Positions 62,458 to 64,000 of a stretch of 64,000 bases of DNA are shown in pieces (position 1 is the stretch's first letter; every line of letters begins with the position of its first letter). The position numbers and the translations under genes are program-made. The notes beneath the pieces were generated by a model that worked only from the letters and a program-made list of their open reading frames with translations, did not search any database and had not been told where the DNA came from. The stretch covers positions 1-64,000 of the forward strand of contig CATKSA010000188.1 in the NCBI GenBank assembly GCA_949775045.1, in the 5' to 3' direction. Origin of the DNA: Metridium senile. Lineage: Eukaryota > Cnidaria > Anthozoa > Actiniaria > Metridiidae.

Positions 62458-62629
62458 AATAGGCGATAATGATGATAATAAGAAGATAAACAACAACAAC
62501 AATAATAATAATAATAATACAATATGAAGAAGAATGAGATTATTCAGTACGCTATTCAGACGTATTGAGCGTCTATTCGATTCTTAATAATGTCATAACG
62601 GTTTATCCTTCATAAACTCGGATGGTATA
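62458..62629 (-). pseudogene. Decayed duplicate of the 3' end of the GNAT-SNase gene (unit B)
   Basis: Same fragment and same defects as 12570-12741. Confidence 0.75.
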
Positions 62630-62687
62630 CATATAACTCTGTATTGATATTAATTGATTCGAATAGCAAAGAGAGAATATGTTTCTT

Positions 62688-63027
62688 TAAAGGGGCACTT
62701 GGACCAAAATCAATGAAAATTGAAAATAAAAAAAATCTATATTGCAACAATGATAACCATGAAGCAATTTTGCTTACATCAAAAAGACTGACACATAAAA
62801 ATAGTCAAGGTTTTCTAACATTTAAATTTGGTATGTATGACGTCATACATACAACCCTATTGTTCTTTGAGATTTTGAACCAAAATTTCTTTAGGTTAAT
62901 GAGCTTTAGATGCAGAATTTGTAATGAAATTTGGTTAGTTTTCTGTCTACAATCATTCTCATGTATGCATTGTCGCTTTCCAATTTATTTTAAATTTCTA
63001 TTGTTTTTGGTCCAATTGGTACTTTAA
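62688..63027. mobile_element. TTAA-flanked MITE-like element (unit B)
   Basis: Same element, including the 22-bp palindrome at 62831-62852. Confidence 0.65.
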
Positions 63028-63181
63028 TATTATACCTAGTATATTTAAACTGATAACAGTAATAATAATAAACAGTAATGATAACAATAATAGTAATAAG
63101 CGATAATGATGATAATAAGAAGATAAACAACAACAATAATAACAACAACAATAAGAAGAATGAGATTATTTACTCGTACGC

Positions 63182-64000
63182 TTACTCGTCGTAGCGACGG
63201 CGTCGTGTTGAGCGTCTATTCTTAATGATGTCATAACGGTTTTTCCTACATAAACTCGGATGGTAAACCGGACCGTCGCTGCTAAACGCACCACGCCTTT
63301 CTTCTCTTGCCCGGTAAAATTCCTGTAGGAGATCGTCGGTGACCAAATAGTTAAACGTGGGGAAGGCAAAACCCGTGGACAAAGCACGACGAGCCAGCTC
63401 GAATCTCCCAAGCGTCGGTTGAAGATTTTCCTCCGTCATTTGGCTTTCATGATAGGCTCCTCTGATTTCGATGAGTAGTCTGCCGAATGGATCCACTGAA
63501 AAGCAATCAACCATGAGCACTGCGTTCTGGGGTGGTAAACCGCCAAGAACACGACCAAGTTCCTGCAAAAGAAAATCGCGCCCTTCTTCCCAGTACGGTT
63601 GGGGGTATTCCGATGCTCTCACTTCGGCTGGTGTTGGGGCCTCCTGGGTATCGTAGCCAATGAGTCTACTTCGCACATCCGTACCAAGTGAAGCGGCAAT
63701 CCTACCATACCAAGAAGTACTCTGGTACGCGTTTGGGTCTGTCGGGGGTGCATCATTACTTCTAACGCCACAAAGTGCTTCCACGCGGGTCTTTGGCAAG
63801 CCATCTCCATCGCCTGGTCGTCGCATGGGGTACCTTAAAAAGAGTCTCACACACAAAGAATGCATATCCATTTGCGCCGCGATTATATTTCTAGGAACGC
63901 GACCGTCATTTGCAATTATGGCGTCTAAACTACAACCTACCCGTGGTATTTTTAGTATAGCTTCCGACCACGACATCCTGCTCAGCTCCAGAACTGGGTA
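63182..64000 (-). CDS. GNAT/SNase-like fusion gene, unit B copy, intact frame, 5' part beyond the window
   Basis: The third exon is open without interruption from the window edge to the stop at 63182. By comparison with unit A the whole protein would be about 674 residues. The SNase-like domain (about residues 500-645) shows RLIGYDTQE with Arg514, Asp519 and Glu522, matching the R35-D40-E43 triad of staphylococcal nuclease. DPFGR with Arg576 corresponds to R87. A C-terminal helix region (ARRALSTGFAF...ARE.RRGAFS) matches the family's closing segment. All catalytic positions are kept, so phosphodiesterase activity is plausible. A basic tail KNRRSTRRRR (662-671) may bind nucleic acid or act as a nuclear signal. 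The GNAT half is outside the window and is inferred from unit A. Confidence 0.78.
   Translation of the reverse strand, partial: YPVLELSRMSWSEAILKIPRVGCSLDAIIANDGRVPRNIIAAQMDMHSLCVRLFLRYPMRRPGDGDGLPKTRVEALCGVRSNDAPPTDPNAYQSTSWYGRIAASLGTDVRSRLIGYDTQEAPTPAEVRASEYPQPYWEEGRDFLLQELGRVLGGLPPQNAVLMVDCFSVDPFGRLLIEIRGAYHESQMTEENLQPTLGRFELARRALSTGFAFPTFNYLVTDDLLQEFYRAREERRGAFSSDGPVYHPSLCRKNRYDIIKNRRSTRRRRYDE

Overview
The window is eukaryotic nuclear DNA, most probably from a metazoan (I would guess a marine invertebrate; the species cannot be named). The evidence is: genes with GT-AG introns, a classical nuclear localisation signal in a tyrosine recombinase, interstitial CCCTAA (TTAGGG-type) telomeric repeats, a tRNA-derived SINE-like head, several MITE-like inverted-repeat elements and abundant microsatellites. 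No rRNA gene, CRISPR array or bacterial operon is present.

Layout. The window samples a macro-repeat with a unit of about 50.35 kb. Each unit has a 17.2-kb single-copy-like segment followed by a 33-kb satellite array. Positions 1-1143 are the right end of one array. 1144-18310 is the unique segment of unit A. 18311-51492 is a complete satellite array with exactly 79 full monomers of 414/415 bp plus diverged edge monomers. 51493-64000 starts unit B, nearly identical to 1144-14100. A and B differ by a handful of SNPs, microsatellite and telomeric-repeat lengths, one 491-bp repeat unit, and a 4-bp indel that decides whether a gene is intact.

Genes. Two spliced minus-strand genes occur in each unique segment. 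(1) A Crypton-like tyrosine recombinase has a main exon at 5143-7360, with one or both of two duplicated phase-2/2 cassette exons (7794-7934, 8294-8449) in front. The duplicated block also carries 33-bp-phased CCCTGTTTATGACAG sites. (2) A three-exon gene (16697-13294) encodes an unusual fusion of an N-terminal GNAT acetyltransferase-like domain and a C-terminal staphylococcal-nuclease-like (SNase) domain, about 674 residues when intact. Unit A carries a 4-bp deletion that cuts off the SNase domain; unit B reads through, but its 5' part lies beyond the window end.

A candidate non-coding plus-strand transcription unit starts divergently at 17730 (an ATG in a YY1-like motif, followed by a strong donor). 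It would run through the array, where every monomer keeps an acceptor/exon/donor cassette, and end in a terminal exon with AATAAA at 51780. This is inferred from splice signals only.

Working hypothesis: the unit is a macrosatellite whose amplification may involve unequal exchange in the array and perhaps its own recombinase. An assembly artefact (two haplotypes joined through the satellite) is the main alternative. The very low divergence of A and B does not exclude it.
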